DNA of 64,000 bases from DATEDA01 sp963789885. GTDB taxonomy: Bacteria; Pseudomonadota; Gammaproteobacteria; Burkholderiales; SG8-39. The position numbers were made by a program, and so were the translations under genes. Of this stretch, positions 33,225 to 42,408 are shown one piece after another. The notes beneath the pieces were generated by a model that worked only from the letters and a program-made list of their open reading frames with translations, searched no databases and had not been told where the DNA came from. Numbering within the stretch: the first letter of the stretch is position 1; every line of letters begins with the position of its first letter. Where the stretch lies: assembly GCA_963789885.1 (NCBI GenBank), contig CAWBNB010000064.1:248001-312000 (forward strand), read 5' to 3'.

Positions 33225-34667
33225 CTACACCGCCGGGCTCACGTAGGTGGTCTTGACCACCGTGTAGAACTCGGCGGCGTACCGCCCCTGCTCGCGCGGC
33301 CCGTAGCTCGAACCCTTCCGGCCGCCGAACGGCACGTGGTAGTCGACGCCGGCGGTCGGCAGATTCACCATCACCATGCCCGCCGCCGAGTTGCGCTTGA
33401 AGTGCTCGGCGTGCTTCAACGAAGTGGTCGCGATCCCCGAGGAGAGGCCGAACGGCGTGTCGTTCGCGATCGCGAGCGCCTCGTCGTAGTCCTTGACCTT
33501 GATCACCGAAGCGACCGGCCCGAAGATCTCTTCGCGGTTGATCCGCATCTGCGGCGTCGTCTCGGTGAAAAGCGCCGGCTGCAGGTAGTACCCCTCGGTT
33601 GCGCGCTTCAGGCGCTCGCCACCCGCCGCGAGCTTTGCGCCTTCCTTGCGGCCGACGTCGAGATACATCAGGTCCTGCTCGAGCTGCTTCTCGTCGACGA
33701 CCGGGCCGATGTCGGTGCCGTCCTTGAGCGCGTCGTCCACCTTGAGCGCGCCGATCTTCGCGGTCAGCGCGGCGACGAAGCGGTCATGGATTCCCTGTTG
33801 CACCACCAGCCGGCTCGCCGCCGTGCAGCGCTGGCCGGTCGAGAAGAACGCGCTCTGCAGCGCCACGTTCACCGCCGTGTCGAGGTCGGCGTCGTCGAGC
33901 ACCACCTGCGGGTTCTTGCCGCCCATCTCGAGCTGAACCTTCGCGAGCCGCGCGGCGCACTGCTGCGCCACGCGCCTGCCGACGTCCACCGAGCCGGTGA
34001 AGCTGATCGCGTCGACCTCCGCGGTGGTCGCGAGGATCTCGCCGACGACCGAGCCGCGCCCCATCACGAGATTGAACACGCCCTTCGGGATGCCGCTGCG
34101 CGAGATGATCTCGGCGAGCGCCCACGCGCAGCCGGGCACGAGATCCGCGGGCTTGAACACCACGCAGTTCCCGTAGGCGAGCGCCGGCGCGATCTTCCAC
34201 GCCGGGATCGCGATCGGGAAGTTCCACGGCGTGATGATCCCGATCACGCCGACCGGTTCGCGCGTGATCTCGACCCGGATCCCGGGCCGCACCGAGGGCA
34301 GCATCTCGCCTGCAAGTCGCAGGGTCTCGCCGGCGAAGAACTTGAAGATGTACCCGGCGCGCGCCGCCTCGCCGATCCCCTCGGGCTTGGTCTTGCCTTC
34401 CTCGCGCGCGAGCAGCGTCCCGAGCTCCTCCTTCCGGGCGAGGATCTCGTTGCCGATCTTGTCGAGCGCGTCGGACCGCGCCTGGACGTTGCCCCGCGAC
34501 CAGGCGGGGAACGCCGCCCGGGCCGCCGCGATCGCCGCGCGGACCTGCGCCTCGTCGGCACGGGCGTACTCGCCGACCACGTCGGCGACGTTGGACGGAT
34601 TGCGGTTCGGGGCGGCCGCGGGCGCTGCCGCCCATTCGCCGCCGATGTAGTTCTGGTGAGCTTGCAT
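33225..34667 (-). CDS. NAD(P)-dependent aldehyde dehydrogenase
   Basis: The 480-residue enzyme has all core residues: Asn149 (TPWNFP), Lys172, Glu247 (LEMGGKNP) and the nucleophile Cys281 (STGQRCTAASR), with the FTGSVDVGRRV cofactor turn. The pattern is closest to 2-oxoglutarate-semialdehyde and related sugar-acid dehydrogenases, by recognition only. It probably oxidises the aldehyde made by the downstream ThDP enzyme. It is first in the operon with the cupin and ThDP genes. The ATG at 34667 is preferred to an upstream ATG at 34733. Confidence 0.9.
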   Translation of the reverse strand: MQAHQNYIGGEWAAAPAAAPNRNPSNVADVVGEYARADEAQVRAAIAAARAAFPAWSRGNVQARSDALDKIGNEILARKEELGTLLAREEGKTKPEGIGEAARAGYIFKFFAGETLRLAGEMLPSVRPGIRVEITREPVGVIGIITPWNFPIAIPAWKIAPALAYGNCVVFKPADLVPGCAWALAEIISRSGIPKGVFNLVMGRGSVVGEILATTAEVDAISFTGSVDVGRRVAQQCAARLAKVQLEMGGKNPQVVLDDADLDTAVNVALQSAFFSTGQRCTAASRLVVQQGIHDRFVAALTAKIGALKVDDALKDGTDIGPVVDEKQLEQDLMYLDVGRKEGAKLAAGGERLKRATEGYYLQPALFTETTPQMRINREEIFGPVASVIKVKDYDEALAIANDTPFGLSSGIATTSLKHAEHFKRNSAAGMVMVNLPTAGVDYHVPFGGRKGSSYGPREQGRYAAEFYTVVKTTYVSPAV

Positions 34668-34737
34668 GGAGGGCTCCGGGAAGAGGATGGCCGGGGGCGA
34701 AGTATGCCCCGACTCGGCCTCCCGGCGCTCCAACGCG

Positions 34738-34766
34738 GGGACGGAGCGCCTTCGGCGCCCCGTCCC
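34738..34766 (-). terminator. Hairpin after the 1104-residue membrane protein gene
   Basis: GGGACGGAGCGCC and GGCGCCCCGTCCC form a 13-position stem with one mismatch and a TTC loop. It sits about 40 bases beyond the stop of the large membrane protein gene and before the aldehyde dehydrogenase start on the same strand, so it separates the two. Confidence 0.55.
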
Positions 34767-34806
34767 GGAGATGCTGCCCGCCGCGCGGCGTCAGGTCAAT
34801 AAGATG

Positions 34807-37800
34807 TCACGTCCCGGCGAACGCGAGGTACTCGATCAGCGACACGCCGCCGAACCCGCCGAACGGGATGAGCAGCGCCCGGATCGCGGGCTGCTGGGTG
34901 AGCGGCAGGAACGCCGCCGCACGCGTGCTCTTCATCCGCTCGACCAGCGTGCACACGGCGGTCGCCAGCCCCTGCGAGTCTTCGCCGCGCGCGGCCGCGC
35001 GGAGCCGCAGGCATTCGTCCTCGTAGCCGGCGACGATCTGGGAGCGCGCCTCCTCCGCCGCGCGGCGCAGGCTGAGCGCGCACCACGTGGCGTAGAGCGC
35101 CGCGGTCGCGGCGAGGACGAGCAGCGGCAGTGGGAAATCCCAGGCGTCGAACACCGTGCTCCGCGACACGACAAGGAGCATCAGGACCGCGAACGGGTAG
35201 TAGATGAACCGGCTCACCCCGCGGGTAAGGGCGACGATGAACTCGAAGTCGATGTAGCCCTCGAGCAGCCGCGCCGGCACGCCGCAGCGGCGCTCGAAGC
35301 GCCCGAGCGTGCGGCACGGCCAGTCGGTCGGCCGCTCGGCGAGCGCGCGGATGAGGCCGGTCGACATGCGCGTCGCGTCGACGACCGAGAAGATCAGCAC
35401 CGCCAGCACGCCGACGCTCGCCGCGCGGAGGAGCTGGTGCGTCCAGAACGCGACCGCGCCGCGCGCCGGCACGCTGGGCGGATCGAGGTACAGCACGAGC
35501 GCCGCGGCGGCGACCGCGAGCGCGACGCCGGCCGAGATCCTTCCGGCGCTCGGCCAGAACCCGGTGCGGCGGCGATACCGGTGCCACAGCCTGGCCGCGT
35601 CGACCCGCGCCGTGCCGCAGTCCTCCGGGCGGCCGAAGTAGTCGTGCGCCGGCGGGAACCCGCTCGCGAACGCGCGGGCGATGCGCCGGAGCGCTTCCAT
35701 CGCCGGACGCGCGGCGCAGGGCGAAGCGCTGTCGCGCCGCCGGATCGGCACGAAGAACGCCCCCTGGATCTCGTCGGCCTGGCGCCGCAACGTCATCCAG
35801 CCGTGGACGAGGAGCGCGAGGCCGAGGAGCGTCGCGGCGAGCCGCAGGTACTCGGTAGGCCAAGTGCTGACCCCTTCGAGCCACTCCATCGGCTCGCCGG
35901 TGCCAGGCTCGGCATGGACCAGGCCGACCATCGCAGCCGCAGCCGCACCGAGGATCAGCACGCCCGCGACCGCGGTCCGGCGCGGCACGCGCGCCTCCAG
36001 AACGAGGTGCGCCAGCCAGAGCCCGCACGCGGTGCCGGCGGCGACGACCATGAAGCCGATCGCCCGGAGATACGGCGCCTCGCTGCCGCCGACATCGAGC
36101 TGGATCACCCAGCGCAGGCCCGCGAAGACGAAGCCGACGAGGCCGAGCGCGGCGACGATCCGCTTCCAGTTCTCGCGGACGGTGCGGCTGGTCAGGAAGA
36201 AAAGCAGGAACGCCGCGAGCGCCCCGCCGGCGGCGAGCCACGCCTGCGGCTGCCCGAGATCCGGGCCCATCGTGCTGCGGTCGCGTCGCGGATGGACGTT
36301 GCGGCACTCGCTCAGATGACTGCGGTCGCAGCGGGCGCGGAAGCTCGCGCCGTTCGCGTCCAGCTCGACCGCGCGTGTGCGACCGATCTCGAACAGCTTC
36401 TTCCCGGCGAACGGTCGCGGTCGGGCAGCGGCGTCGTAGTCGAACGAGGCTTCGCCCGTGCGCTCCGCCGCGGCACGGGCGAAGCTGCCGGCCAGCCATT
36501 CGTTGACGACGTCCTGCCCCGGCGCCTTCTCGCCGTGCGCGAGCGCCATCTGCGTGCCGAGGAAGGCCGCCGTCTGGTAGCCGTCGCGGAACGGCGGCAC
36601 GTCGCGCTGCAGCCCGGGGTGCAACGCGAGTCCGTAGTGGGACGCGACGACGAGGTTGCGCGCCCAGGCGTTCTGGTCGGGATGCGTGAGGCGCGCGTCC
36701 ATGTCGGTGGTGAAGAAAACCGCATCGGGGAACATCGGCCGCAGCGCCTGCAGCACGAGCAGCTTGTCGTAGACGTCGCTGCCGAGGACGCCGATCGCGC
36801 GCACGCCGGGGCGGCCCTGGCCCTTCTCCAGCTCGTCGTACATGCGGATGCGGTCGCCGATGCGGCGCAGGTAGTCGAACTGGCTGCGGCCCTCCGAGCG
36901 GTCGCGCGGCACGCTCCTCGCGAGCAGCTCCTCCGCGTCGGCCGGATCGCGCGACGACTTGGCGTCGCGCTTGCTCTTGCCTTCGTCGGACACGCCGGGC
37001 AGGGTCCCGTCGAGCCCGCGCAGGTAGCTGAACCAACGCACCGGCGCGCTCTCGCCGCAGCGCTTGCGGATCTGCTCGCGCAGGACCGTCGGCAGCGAGC
37101 GGCCGTAGTCGGTGTCCCACTCGGACACGAGCACCATCCCGTCGCGGCAGTCGGCCTCGTCCTTACCTGCGGTCGGGTTTACGCGCCGGAGTGCGAGCTC
37201 CTCGAGGAGTGCCTGCGCGAGATCGTCGTCGCCGCCGATCGTCCGCAGCACGGTGAGTTTCGAGCCCCACGTCGACGGCAACGCCCCGAGCTTCTCCTTC
37301 GGCACGGTGGCGAACGCGGACACGAGCTGCAGGCTGAACTGTCCCGCCGGAGGTGTCGCCAGGGTGCGCGCCTTCGCGAAGATCGACTTGAGCGTCCCCG
37401 AGCTGGCCGGGCCGAGGATCCGGACCGGCTCCAGCTTGTCCCGGACCTGGCAGGACGCCTTGACGCGGCCGCAGGCGACGCGCTGGAAAAGGGCCGAAAG
37501 GGAGGTCAACGCCTCGTCACCGAACGCGTCTTCGTCGAGCCAGAGGACGAGCAGCTTCTCCCCGCCCGGGATCTGCTTCGCGTCGCGCTTCGACGGCTCG
37601 GCGGTGAACCATTCGTAAGGCACCACCTCCGGCAGTCGCGCGCCGGCGGTTGGCTCGGTCCAGATGTAGCCGAGCGCTCCGGGGTTGTCCGGCACGTAGT
37701 GCCGCGCGGCGAGGCCGGAGAGCACGGCGTAGCGCATGCGGCGCCGCGTCTCGACGTCCTCGGCGTAGGGCGTGCCGAAGACCATCACGCCGAGGACCGT

Positions 37801-38121
37801 CACCTTCGGATTGCCCTCCTTGGTCGCGCGCTCGAGCTGCAGGGTGAGCGAGTCGGGCTGGTGCAACAGATCCTTCCCGAACCGCACGAGCCGCTCCTCG
37901 CGGCTTTCCCGCCGGGCGGCGCGCGGCACTACCTCGAACGGGTCCTGCCAGAGGCGCGCGCGGACGTCCTGCTCGCCGATCGCGCTCGCTGCGGGCGGCA
38001 CGGCGTCGTGCGGCCGGGCGCTCTCCAGCGGCAGCGTGCGCACGAGCACACCCGCCGCGAGCAGCGCCACCGCCATCAGCGGGAGAGGATTCGAAAGCAG
38101 GTCTTTCGTTTCAGAGGCCAC
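34807..38121 (-). CDS. Large multi-pass membrane protein of unknown function (1104 residues)
   Basis: A signal-anchor helix (about residues 14-29) is followed by some 600 soluble residues, probably periplasmic. Then come about five helices (roughly 650-800), a second soluble segment rich in Arg and Cys, and four more helices near the C-terminus. The soluble region has two blocks that look like halves of a Rossmann or periplasmic-binding fold: KVTVLGVMVFGTPYAEDVET and VRAIGVLGSDVYDKLLVLQA with DAVFFTTDMDARLTHPDQNA. I do not recognise catalytic residues. It is a single-gene unit flanked by a terminator and a non-coding gap. A sensory or transport role is inference from the layout. Confidence 0.75.
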   Translation of the reverse strand: MASETKDLLSNPLPLMAVALLAAGVLVRTLPLESARPHDAVPPAASAIGEQDVRARLWQDPFEVVPRAARRESREERLVRFGKDLLHQPDSLTLQLERATKEGNPKVTVLGVMVFGTPYAEDVETRRRMRYAVLSGLAARHYVPDNPGALGYIWTEPTAGARLPEVVPYEWFTAEPSKRDAKQIPGGEKLLVLWLDEDAFGDEALTSLSALFQRVACGRVKASCQVRDKLEPVRILGPASSGTLKSIFAKARTLATPPAGQFSLQLVSAFATVPKEKLGALPSTWGSKLTVLRTIGGDDDLAQALLEELALRRVNPTAGKDEADCRDGMVLVSEWDTDYGRSLPTVLREQIRKRCGESAPVRWFSYLRGLDGTLPGVSDEGKSKRDAKSSRDPADAEELLARSVPRDRSEGRSQFDYLRRIGDRIRMYDELEKGQGRPGVRAIGVLGSDVYDKLLVLQALRPMFPDAVFFTTDMDARLTHPDQNAWARNLVVASHYGLALHPGLQRDVPPFRDGYQTAAFLGTQMALAHGEKAPGQDVVNEWLAGSFARAAAERTGEASFDYDAAARPRPFAGKKLFEIGRTRAVELDANGASFRARCDRSHLSECRNVHPRRDRSTMGPDLGQPQAWLAAGGALAAFLLFFLTSRTVRENWKRIVAALGLVGFVFAGLRWVIQLDVGGSEAPYLRAIGFMVVAAGTACGLWLAHLVLEARVPRRTAVAGVLILGAAAAAMVGLVHAEPGTGEPMEWLEGVSTWPTEYLRLAATLLGLALLVHGWMTLRRQADEIQGAFFVPIRRRDSASPCAARPAMEALRRIARAFASGFPPAHDYFGRPEDCGTARVDAARLWHRYRRRTGFWPSAGRISAGVALAVAAAALVLYLDPPSVPARGAVAFWTHQLLRAASVGVLAVLIFSVVDATRMSTGLIRALAERPTDWPCRTLGRFERRCGVPARLLEGYIDFEFIVALTRGVSRFIYYPFAVLMLLVVSRSTVFDAWDFPLPLLVLAATAALYATWCALSLRRAAEEARSQIVAGYEDECLRLRAAARGEDSQGLATAVCTLVERMKSTRAAAFLPLTQQPAIRALLIPFGGFGGVSLIEYLAFAGT

Positions 38122-38285
38122 GGGACCACTCTTCAGGCGATGTCTACGCCCGCACGGTGCGCCCGTTCCCTGTCATCGGGAATACGACTGTCGCCTTAGA
38201 CCGACGCCGCAATCTTGACGCGAGCGCCGCCGATCGCGTGACGTCCTGCGCGGAGGCGGGTCGTTCGCCGGTCATAGGCCACGAA

Positions 38286-38329
38286 ACCGCGCCCGGCACG
38301 GCCTAGGCCTAGCCCGCGCCGGGCGCGGT
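38286..38329 (-). terminator. Long hairpin after the Rieske oxygenase gene
   Basis: ACCGCGCCCGGC and GCCGGGCGCGGT form a perfect 12-bp stem with a 20-base loop that itself contains the palindrome GGCCTAGGCC. It lies about 50 bases beyond the minus-strand oxygenase stop. There is no T run, so it may be a factor-dependent terminator or a protein-binding site. Confidence 0.5.
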
Positions 38330-38380
38330 GAATATTGCCGTAGCGGCCGGAAAGGGCCGGCTGCCTGCCGCCGGCGGCGA

Positions 38381-39472
38381 CTAGGCCGACGCGTTGATTT
38401 CCGCGGCGATCGCCGGCGAGCGGGCGGCGGTCTGCTCGGCTTCGATCAGCTTGCCGAGCGTCCGGCGGAAATGCGCGAGCGGCGCGTCGGACACGATGCC
38501 GCTCATCCGGAACCCGGGATCGGCATCGAGCACTTCCTGCTGGCCCTCGATGATGAACTTGTCCTCCATGAAGCCCTCGACCATGCTGTCGTGCAGCGAC
38601 AGCGCGATCGTGGGATCGTGCAGGTCGTAGTCGTGCAGGTAGTTCCAGAAGAAGTGCGTCGAGCGGTGCGTCTCCGGCGTGAAGAACTGGCAGTTGCGAT
38701 ACTGCTTCGCGTGCTCGAGGTTGCCCCGCTCCGCGCCCGAGCCGGCCGGCGCGAACAGCGACTCGAGGAAGAAGACGCCCGGGACGTACATGGTGCCGAT
38801 GTTGCGGCGATCGATCGGCGCATCGCCGCGGACCACCTTGCGATGGAACGGCGGCGGCGGCGCGTTCATGTGCCAGCGCTCGACCCGGAAGCCGCGCTCG
38901 AGCCGCTCGATCGCCACCGGCTTCGTCCTGAACGCATACTCCTCCGACCCGCCGAGCGTTTTCGTGTGGACGAAGGCGAGGTGCACGAAGTCGCTCAGGT
39001 TGTCGACGATGAGGAGGTAGTTCGCCTTGTAGTGCATGTAGTCGGGCACGCCGCGCCAGGCCGGGTCGCGGAGATACGGGATGTCGACGATCAGCGCCGG
39101 ATCGGCCAGCGCCGGATCGCCCATCCAGATCCAGACGAGGTGGTCGCGCTCGACCACCGGGTAGCTGCGCACGCCGAGCTTCGGCGGGATGTTGTCCTGG
39201 CCCGGGATCTGGACGCACCGCCCCGACGGGTCGAACTTCAGCCCGTGGTACATGCAGCGGATGCTGTCGCCTTCGAGACGGCCGTTCGAGAGCTTGGCCC
39301 CGCGATGGGCGCAGCGGTTGTCGAGCGCGACCGCCCGGCCGCTGTCGCCCTTGTAGAGGAGGACCGGCTTCTCGAGGATGGTGCGGGCGAGCAGCTTGCC
39401 GTCGATCAGCTCGTGATCCCAGGCTGCGACGTACCAGCAGTTCGTCAGGAAGGCCTGTGTTTCCGGACCCAT
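38381..39472 (-). CDS. Rieske-type aromatic ring-hydroxylating or O-demethylating oxygenase
   Basis: The 363-residue oxygenase has a Rieske [2Fe-2S] site (Cys54, His56, Cys73, His76 in RCAHRG and CMYHGLKF) and a catalytic iron site with Asp161, His164 and His169 (DNLSDFVHLAFVH). The opening FLTNCWYVAAWDHEL and the overall size fit the VanA/phthalate-4,5-dioxygenase group, which O-demethylates or hydroxylates aromatic acids. It needs a reductase, and none lies next to it. It is divergent from the eight-gene operon starting at 39563, sharing a 90-base control region. Confidence 0.9.
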   Translation of the reverse strand: MGPETQAFLTNCWYVAAWDHELIDGKLLARTILEKPVLLYKGDSGRAVALDNRCAHRGAKLSNGRLEGDSIRCMYHGLKFDPSGRCVQIPGQDNIPPKLGVRSYPVVERDHLVWIWMGDPALADPALIVDIPYLRDPAWRGVPDYMHYKANYLLIVDNLSDFVHLAFVHTKTLGGSEEYAFRTKPVAIERLERGFRVERWHMNAPPPPFHRKVVRGDAPIDRRNIGTMYVPGVFFLESLFAPAGSGAERGNLEHAKQYRNCQFFTPETHRSTHFFWNYLHDYDLHDPTIALSLHDSMVEGFMEDKFIIEGQQEVLDADPGFRMSGIVSDAPLAHFRRTLGKLIEAEQTAARSPAIAAEINASA

Positions 39473-39562
39473 GGCGCGTCTCCCGGTCGATGCGCCAGTC
39501 TACGACCTCGCCGGATAGAATACGAGGGTCGCCCCGATACGACGCTCTCTCCGGCTCCCACG

Positions 39563-40036
39563 ATGGTCGATGACATCCCCGGCCTCCGCCGCATCCTCGC
39601 CACGAACAAGGTGATCGCGGTCGTGGGCCTGTCGGCGGACTGGTTCCGGCCGAGCTATTTCGCCGCAAAGTACATGCTCGAGCACGGCTACACCGTCATC
39701 CCGGTGAACCCGCGCTACGACGTGATCCTGGGACAGCGCTGCTACAAGTCGCTGCGCGACATTCCGGTCAAGGTCGACATCGTCGACTGCTTCCGCAAGA
39801 CCGCCGACATCCTGCCGATCGCCGATGACGCGATCGCCATCGGCGCGAAGGTGCTCTGGCAGCAACTGGGCGTGACGAACGTCGAGGCGGCGCGCAAGGC
39901 GGAAGCCGCCGGCCTCGAGACGGTCATGGACCGCTGCGTGAAGATCGAGCATGCGCGGCTCTTCGGCGGCCTGAACTGGGCCGGCGTGAACACGAAGGTC
40001 ATCTCGGCGAAGCGGCCGAAGTACATCGCGAACTGA
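39563..40036 (+). CDS. CoA-binding-domain protein
   Basis: The 157-residue protein is a single Rossmann CoA-binding domain (IAVVGLSADWFRPSYFAAKY, VIPVNPRYDVILGQRCYKSL, VDIVDCFRKTADILPIADDA, GAKVLWQQLGVTN). These small YccU-like proteins often accompany sulfhydrylases or acyl-CoA enzymes, and their role is unsettled. It is the first gene of a tight operon; its stop overlaps the ATG of metY by one base, implying translational coupling. Confidence 0.85.
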   Translation: MVDDIPGLRRILATNKVIAVVGLSADWFRPSYFAAKYMLEHGYTVIPVNPRYDVILGQRCYKSLRDIPVKVDIVDCFRKTADILPIADDAIAIGAKVLWQQLGVTNVEAARKAEAAGLETVMDRCVKIEHARLFGGLNWAGVNTKVISAKRPKYIAN

Positions 40037-41325
40037 TGCCCGACCGCAAATTCGGCTTCGAGACCCTCGCGCTCCACGCCGGCCAGATCCCGGACGCGAC
40101 CACCGGCGCGCGCGCCGCGCCGATCTACCAGACGACCTCGTTCGTCTTCGACTCCGCCGAGCACGCGGCGAGCCTCTTCAACCTGCAGACGTTCGGCAAC
40201 GTCTACTCCCGGATCTCGAACCCGACCGTCGCCGTGCTCGAGGAGCGCGTCGCGGCGCTCGAGGGCGGCCGCGCCGCACTCGCCACCGCCACCGGCCAGG
40301 CGGCTGAGGCGGTAGCGATCATGACGCTGCTGGAGGCGGGCGACCACGCGGTGTCGGCCTCGACGCTCTACGGCGGCACGCACACGCTGCTCGGGGTGAA
40401 CCTGAAGAAGCTCGGCATCGAGGCCACGTTCGTCGACCCGGACGACCCGGAGAATTTCCGCCGCGCGATCAAGCCGAACACGAAGCTCCTCTACGCCGAG
40501 ACGCTCGGCAACCCCTCGATCAACGTCGTCGACATCGCTGCCGTCGGCGCGATCGCCCGCGAAGCCGGCGTGCCGTTCGTGGTCGACAACACGGTGCCTT
40601 CGCCCTATCTCTGCCGGCCGTTCGAGCACGGCGCCGACATCGTCGTGCACTCGGCGACCAAGTACATCGGCGGCCACGGCACCACGATGGGCGGCGTCAT
40701 CGTCGAGTCGGGCAAGTTCCCCTGGGGTAACGGCAAGTTCCCGGGCATGACCACCCCGTCGCAGGGCTATCACGGCGTGATCTTCCACGAGACCTTCGGC
40801 GACTTCGGCTACACGATGCGCTGCCGGATGGAGACGATGCGCACCTTCGGGCCGGCGCTGTCGCCGTTCAACGCGTGGCAGCTCCTGCAGGGAATCGAGA
40901 CGCTGCCGCTGCGGATGGAGCGCCACTGCACGAACGCGCTCGCGGTGGCGAAGTTCCTGTCGGAGCACTCGCAGGTGTCGTGGGTGAACTATCCCGGCCT
41001 GCCCGACAACAAGTACTACGCGCTCACCCGCAAGTACATGCCGAAGGGTGCGAGCGGGCTGCTGTCGTTCGGCATCAAGGGCGGCGCGCGCGCCGGGGAG
41101 AAGTTCATCGACGGCGCGACCTTCATGAGCCACCTCGCCAACATCGGCGATGCGAAGACGCTGGTCATCCATCCGGCGTCGACGACGCACCGCCAGATGA
41201 CCGAGGAAGAACAGGCGAAGGCCGGCGTCATGCCGGACATGATCCGGGTGTCGGTGGGGCTCGAGACGCTCGACGACATCCTGTGGGACATCGATCAGGC
41301 GCTGCACGCGGCGGCGAAGATCTGA
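40036..41325 (+). CDS. metY: O-acetylhomoserine sulfhydrylase/aminocarboxypropyltransferase
   Basis: The 429-residue PLP enzyme belongs to the Cys/Met metabolism family. It starts FGFETLALHAGQIPDATTGA and has YSRISNPTVAVLEERVAALE, the SASTLYGGTHTL segment and Lys209 for PLP in HSATKYIGGHGTTMGG. MetY condenses O-acetylhomoserine with sulfide (or a thiol), releasing acetate and giving homocysteine or a thioether. Its place among catabolic genes rather than met genes suggests it may instead handle another thiol or thioether; this is inference. Confidence 0.9.
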   Translation: MPDRKFGFETLALHAGQIPDATTGARAAPIYQTTSFVFDSAEHAASLFNLQTFGNVYSRISNPTVAVLEERVAALEGGRAALATATGQAAEAVAIMTLLEAGDHAVSASTLYGGTHTLLGVNLKKLGIEATFVDPDDPENFRRAIKPNTKLLYAETLGNPSINVVDIAAVGAIAREAGVPFVVDNTVPSPYLCRPFEHGADIVVHSATKYIGGHGTTMGGVIVESGKFPWGNGKFPGMTTPSQGYHGVIFHETFGDFGYTMRCRMETMRTFGPALSPFNAWQLLQGIETLPLRMERHCTNALAVAKFLSEHSQVSWVNYPGLPDNKYYALTRKYMPKGASGLLSFGIKGGARAGEKFIDGATFMSHLANIGDAKTLVIHPASTTHRQMTEEEQAKAGVMPDMIRVSVGLETLDDILWDIDQALHAAAKI

Positions 41326-41334
41326 GGAGGAGCA

Positions 41335-42402
41335 ATGCTGAGCTACGACGTCGTCGAACACGGCAAACCCCTGCAGCGTGCGGTCCGGGAGACACCGCAG
41401 CCGAAGGGCAAGGAAGTGCTCGTGCGCGTCACGCGCTCGGGCGTGTGCCACTCGGACCTACACATCTGGGACGGGTACTTCGATCTCGGGGGCGGGAAGC
41501 GCTTCTACGTGAAGGACCGCGGCTGCGTGCCGCCGTTCACGCTCGGCCACGAGCCCTACGGCGTCGTCGAGGCGCTCGGGCCCGACGCGAGGGGCGTGGC
41601 GGTGGGCTCGAAACGGGTCGTGTACCCGTGGATCGGCTGCGGCGAGTGCGCGGTGTGCAGGGCCGGCCAGGACAACTACTGCCTGCAGCAGCGCTTCATC
41701 GGCGTGTTCCGGCCGGGCGCCTACTCGTCGCACATCGTCGTGCCCGACGCGAAGTACCTCGTCGATGCGGCCGGCGTCGATGAAGGCTTCGCCGCTACGC
41801 TCGCCTGCTCCGGCATCACGACCTACAGCGCGATCCGCAAGCTGCCGGCGCTCACCGAGCGCGACTGGGTCGTCGTGCTCGGGTGCGGCGGCCTCGGGAT
41901 GATCGCGCTCTCGACCCTGCGCGCGCTCGGGATCGAGCGCGTGATCGCCTGCGACGTCGACGACGGCAAGCTGGCGGCCGCCCGCGCGGCGGGCGCGCGC
42001 GAGACGGTGAACTCGCGCGACGCTCAGGCGGCGATCGCGCAGATCCAGAAGATCTCGGCCGGTTCCGTCGCCGGCGCGCTCGATTTCGTCGGCATGCCGG
42101 CCACGGCCAATCTCGGCATCGCAGTGCTCGCGAAAGGCGGCCGCTACGTCCTGTGCGGCCTCTTCGGCGGGGAGCTCACGCTCCCTCTGCCGCCGATCGC
42201 GCAGCGCGCCATCGGGATCATCGGCTCGTACGTCGGCACGCTGCAGGAGCTGCGCGAGGTCGTGGCGCTGGCGCAGAGCGGCAAGCTGAAGCCGACGCCG
42301 GTGGAGACGCGTCCGATCAGGGAAGTGAACCGCACGCTCGACGAGCTGAAGGCGGGGAAGATCCTGGGCCGCGTCGTGCTCGACGTGAACGAGACGGCCT
42401 GA
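41335..42402 (+). CDS. Zinc-dependent alcohol dehydrogenase
   Basis: The 355-residue medium-chain dehydrogenase has the zinc ligand pattern RSGVCHSDLHIWDG and LGHEPYGVVEALG. The structural zinc cluster is CGECAVCRAGQDNYC, and the nucleotide fold carries GCGGLGMIALSTLRALG. An insertion after the catalytic Cys (YFDLGGGKRFYVKDRGCVPP) is seen in some alcohol dehydrogenases acting on bulky substrates. It sits 9 bases after metY and 6 before the GGT-like gene. Confidence 0.88.
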   Translation: MLSYDVVEHGKPLQRAVRETPQPKGKEVLVRVTRSGVCHSDLHIWDGYFDLGGGKRFYVKDRGCVPPFTLGHEPYGVVEALGPDARGVAVGSKRVVYPWIGCGECAVCRAGQDNYCLQQRFIGVFRPGAYSSHIVVPDAKYLVDAAGVDEGFAATLACSGITTYSAIRKLPALTERDWVVVLGCGGLGMIALSTLRALGIERVIACDVDDGKLAAARAAGARETVNSRDAQAAIAQIQKISAGSVAGALDFVGMPATANLGIAVLAKGGRYVLCGLFGGELTLPLPPIAQRAIGIIGSYVGTLQELREVVALAQSGKLKPTPVETRPIREVNRTLDELKAGKILGRVVLDVNETA

Positions 42403-42408
42403 GGCGCC

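Noticed and set aside
34666..38199. A plus-strand open frame of 1177 codons opposite the large membrane protein gene
   Set aside because: Its Arg/Glu-rich, repeat-free composition is that of an antisense shadow; the minus strand has membrane helices and a normal start.
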